Positions 62,602 through 64,000 of a stretch of DNA of 64,000 nucleotides are shown here, piece by piece. The notes beneath the pieces were generated by a model. The model was not told where the DNA came from and made no database searches. It saw only the letters and a program-made list of their open reading frames with translations. Origin of the DNA: Penelope pileata (taxonomy: Eukaryota; Chordata; Aves; Galliformes; Cracidae); NCBI GenBank assembly GCA_013396635.1, contig WBMW01001655.1, positions 167,945 to 231,944 of the forward strand, written 5' to 3'. Numbering within the stretch: the first letter of the stretch is position 1; the number at the start of each line of letters is the position of its first letter. The position numbers and the translations under genes were made by a program.

Positions 62602-63561
62602 TCAGCATGGCTGAAACTCATGGTTGATCTGGCTGCAATAGTTAGTTTGCCAGAATTTCATTACAGCCCTTGCTAGAGCTTTAGAGAATCTGAGACGTTC
62701 TTCAGGTGCCCTCACCCACTGGGGTAGTTCAATCTGAATGGCATCAACAGTACCAGAATTACGGGAGCCAAAAGTCTTTGTTATGTATCCACCACTGTAA
62801 TAGCTCCCGTTATTTGGGCTAGGATTAGAGAGAGAAGGCACACAAACATAAGTGTTGTTTTGTTCTTCAATGTATTTACCCAAGCTTCTGTTCCCTGCAA
62901 GCAGATTCGCAAAAGACACACTGACTAGCTGACTGGCCAGATATCTAATGGAGGAATATGATGCAGAAAGGACACCTGAGTTAAGAGAAGTTTTTGAAAC
63001 TGTATAACCTAGTTCTATCCACCGTTCAGGATGTGCTTGTCCATGGATATCCAGAATCAGGCCCCCTGTCATCTGTGATTTTGCAGTGGTCAAAAATCCC
63101 ATGTACTCCTCCCAGGCCTGTTCTGCTTGGGGAACTCCAAAGGATGCTTCTTCCTTTTCCCTGTTGGCATCCATCTTGAACCTCTGTAGGTGGTTTATAA
63201 CGATATGTGGAAAGAAGCCATCAGTAATTTCACTGATTTCCTCAGCAAGAGCCTGAGCCACTTCTATGGTATACCTGTCTTGGTTGGTAGATACTTTGCA
63301 CTCCTTATAATTTTGAATGCTTCCAAGAGGACATTCATGAGAGAAAATACAAGAAGATGTCTCTGCATCCCAACAGCCAGCCTCTCGATCAGGGATGTCT
63401 TCAGGTTCCATTGATCCACCGTGTGGGACAGAAAGGATCAGGTTCATGTTGCCCACTTGATATTCTGTGAAACGATTATGACCAAATATAAGTTCTCTGC
63501 TGCCAGTGGGTTTCAGAAGCAAGTATAGAATGTAAAGGAGGAACACATACATATTTTTCAT
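62602..63561 (-). CDS. Secreted N-formylglutamate amidohydrolase-like protein
   Basis: An intact frame of 319 codons without introns. Residues 1-21 (MKNMYVFLLYILYLLLKPTG) form a signal peptide, and three N-glycosylation sequons (NRS, NNT, NGS) and spaced cysteines (63, 71, 77, 88) agree with secretion. Family marks are VPHGG at 45-49, R-x3-D-x-NR at 127-134 and LDIHG at 170-174, the pattern of the N-formylglutamate amidohydrolase (HutG-like) family, where His and Asp residues serve metal binding and catalysis. The frame extends 18 codons upstream to 63615, but a splice acceptor at 63602 and the signal peptide favour the ATG at 63561. Bacterial relatives release glutamate from N-formylglutamate. 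The substrate here is unknown. Confidence 0.8.
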   Translation of the reverse strand: MKNMYVFLLYILYLLLKPTGSRELIFGHNRFTEYQVGNMNLILSVPHGGSMEPEDIPDREAGCWDAETSSCIFSHECPLGSIQNYKECKVSTNQDRYTIEVAQALAEEISEITDGFFPHIVINHLQRFKMDANREKEEASFGVPQAEQAWEEYMGFLTTAKSQMTGGLILDIHGQAHPERWIELGYTVSKTSLNSGVLSASYSSIRYLASQLVSVSFANLLAGNRSLGKYIEEQNNTYVCVPSLSNPSPNNGSYYSGGYITKTFGSRNSGTVDAIQIELPQWVRAPEERLRFSKALARAVMKFWQTNYCSQINHEFQPC

Positions 63562-63601
63562 TTGCTGCTGGAAGACTTGGCAAAAAGGAATATGGCAGTA
63601 C

Positions 63602-63614
63602 CTGCATAAAAGCA
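63602..63614 (-). other. Splice acceptor of the amidohydrolase-like gene
   Basis: On the minus strand TCTTTTGCTTTTATGCAG precedes base 63601. A spliced 5' UTR exon (40 nt of UTR then ATG) is likely, with its first exon beyond the window. Confidence 0.55.
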
Positions 63615-63625
63615 AAAGACAGATT

Positions 63626-63931
63626 TTGGATTACTTATGGCTGGAAACACGTAAGTGTACAGCAGCTGCTGCTGGAAAAATCAGTTACCAATTAACCTAT
63701 TTTGATTTAACTCTACAGAGTGCAAAGAAGAAAAGTACTTTCAAGAGAAACAAAAATGGAACAGGGTACTTAGTGTGGCTGGACATAACTGATGCGGTGT
63801 TTCTGAAAGAGAGGATTCTCCCAGATTCTTCCCAGGGCAAAGGAAATGATAGGTTACTGGGCCTCCTTCATTCCCTAAAAGAACACAAAGATTATTTGAT
63901 CATCTTACCTGATATCCCAGAGAATCACTAG
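63626..63931 (+). other. Unassigned open frame, possible 3' terminal exon
   Basis: A 101-codon + frame. Its part from 63719 follows a pyrimidine-rich TTTGATTTAACTCTACAG acceptor and ends TAG at 63929-63931. An AATAAA lies at about 63951-63956. The residue string has protein-like composition (LVWLDITDAVFLKERILPD), but I recognise no family. It may be the last exon of a + strand gene, a pseudogene or chance. Confidence 0.3.
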
Positions 63932-64000
63932 ATCTTACTAAAATATTTAAAATAAACATTTTCCCAACAAAGCCTTCCTTTTTTCCCTGAAATGACAACA

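Noticed and set aside
63562..63615. Upstream in-frame start for the amidohydrolase-like gene at 63615
   Set aside because: That start falls upstream of a good splice acceptor at 63602 and would bury the signal peptide; the ATG at 63561 is preferred.
63651..63718. 68-nt GTAAGT...CTACAG intron in the last + frame
   Set aside because: Using it shifts the reading into a frame that stops within about 20 codons, and the length is below usual vertebrate introns.
1..64000. CRISPR arrays, tRNA, rRNA, bacterial operons
   Set aside because: No regular spaced repeats, cloverleaf genes or operon-like gene packing were seen, and the window is vertebrate nuclear DNA.

Overview
The window is vertebrate nuclear DNA from a bird, probably a galliform. 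The evidence is repeated 3' ends of CR1 LINEs with the avian 8-bp tail motif (ATTCTATG/ATTCTGTGAT), a Galluhop-like mariner transposon, an avian ERVL-type solo LTR, and widely spaced exons with GT-AG junctions. There are two assembly gaps (N at 10958-10987 and 57011). No bacterial-style operon, CRISPR array, tRNA or rRNA gene was seen.

Positions 429-60310 on the + strand hold what appears to be the entire coding region of one gene, WDR64 (WD repeat domain 64). I rebuilt it as 29 coding exons whose phases all agree. It encodes about 1091 residues (1066 if exon 27 is skipped), close to the roughly 1080 I recall for human WDR64. The N-terminal part is EF-hand-like, followed by two WD40 propellers with at least nine readable WD signatures, then a lineage-variable basic/acidic tail. 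A poly(A) signal lies at 60361-60366. One splice site is anomalous: the well-conserved exon 27 has no AG acceptor. Exon 14 also has a weak donor.

The introns carry most of the repeats. These are a nearly complete mariner (35446-36761), an internally deleted derivative of the same family (2199-2738), several CR1 pieces on both strands (one with the inverted 5' part expected of twin priming), a relic of a CR1-type esterase ORF, and two fragments resembling ancient sauropsid repeats.

Downstream, after an ERVL-type solo LTR (60578-61185), a second gene lies on the minus strand (62602-63561). It has an intact, intronless coding region for a secreted protein of 319 residues. Its motifs (PHGG, R-x3-D-x-NR, DIHG) match the N-formylglutamate amidohydrolase family, which is best known from bacterial histidine catabolism. 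A splice acceptor just upstream of its start codon suggests a 5' UTR exon outside the window. The last 350 bp also hold an unassigned + strand open frame with a plausible splice acceptor and poly(A) signal. The two genes are convergent and share no obvious pathway: WDR64 is probably a testis/cilium-type scaffold protein, and the second is probably a secreted metallohydrolase.
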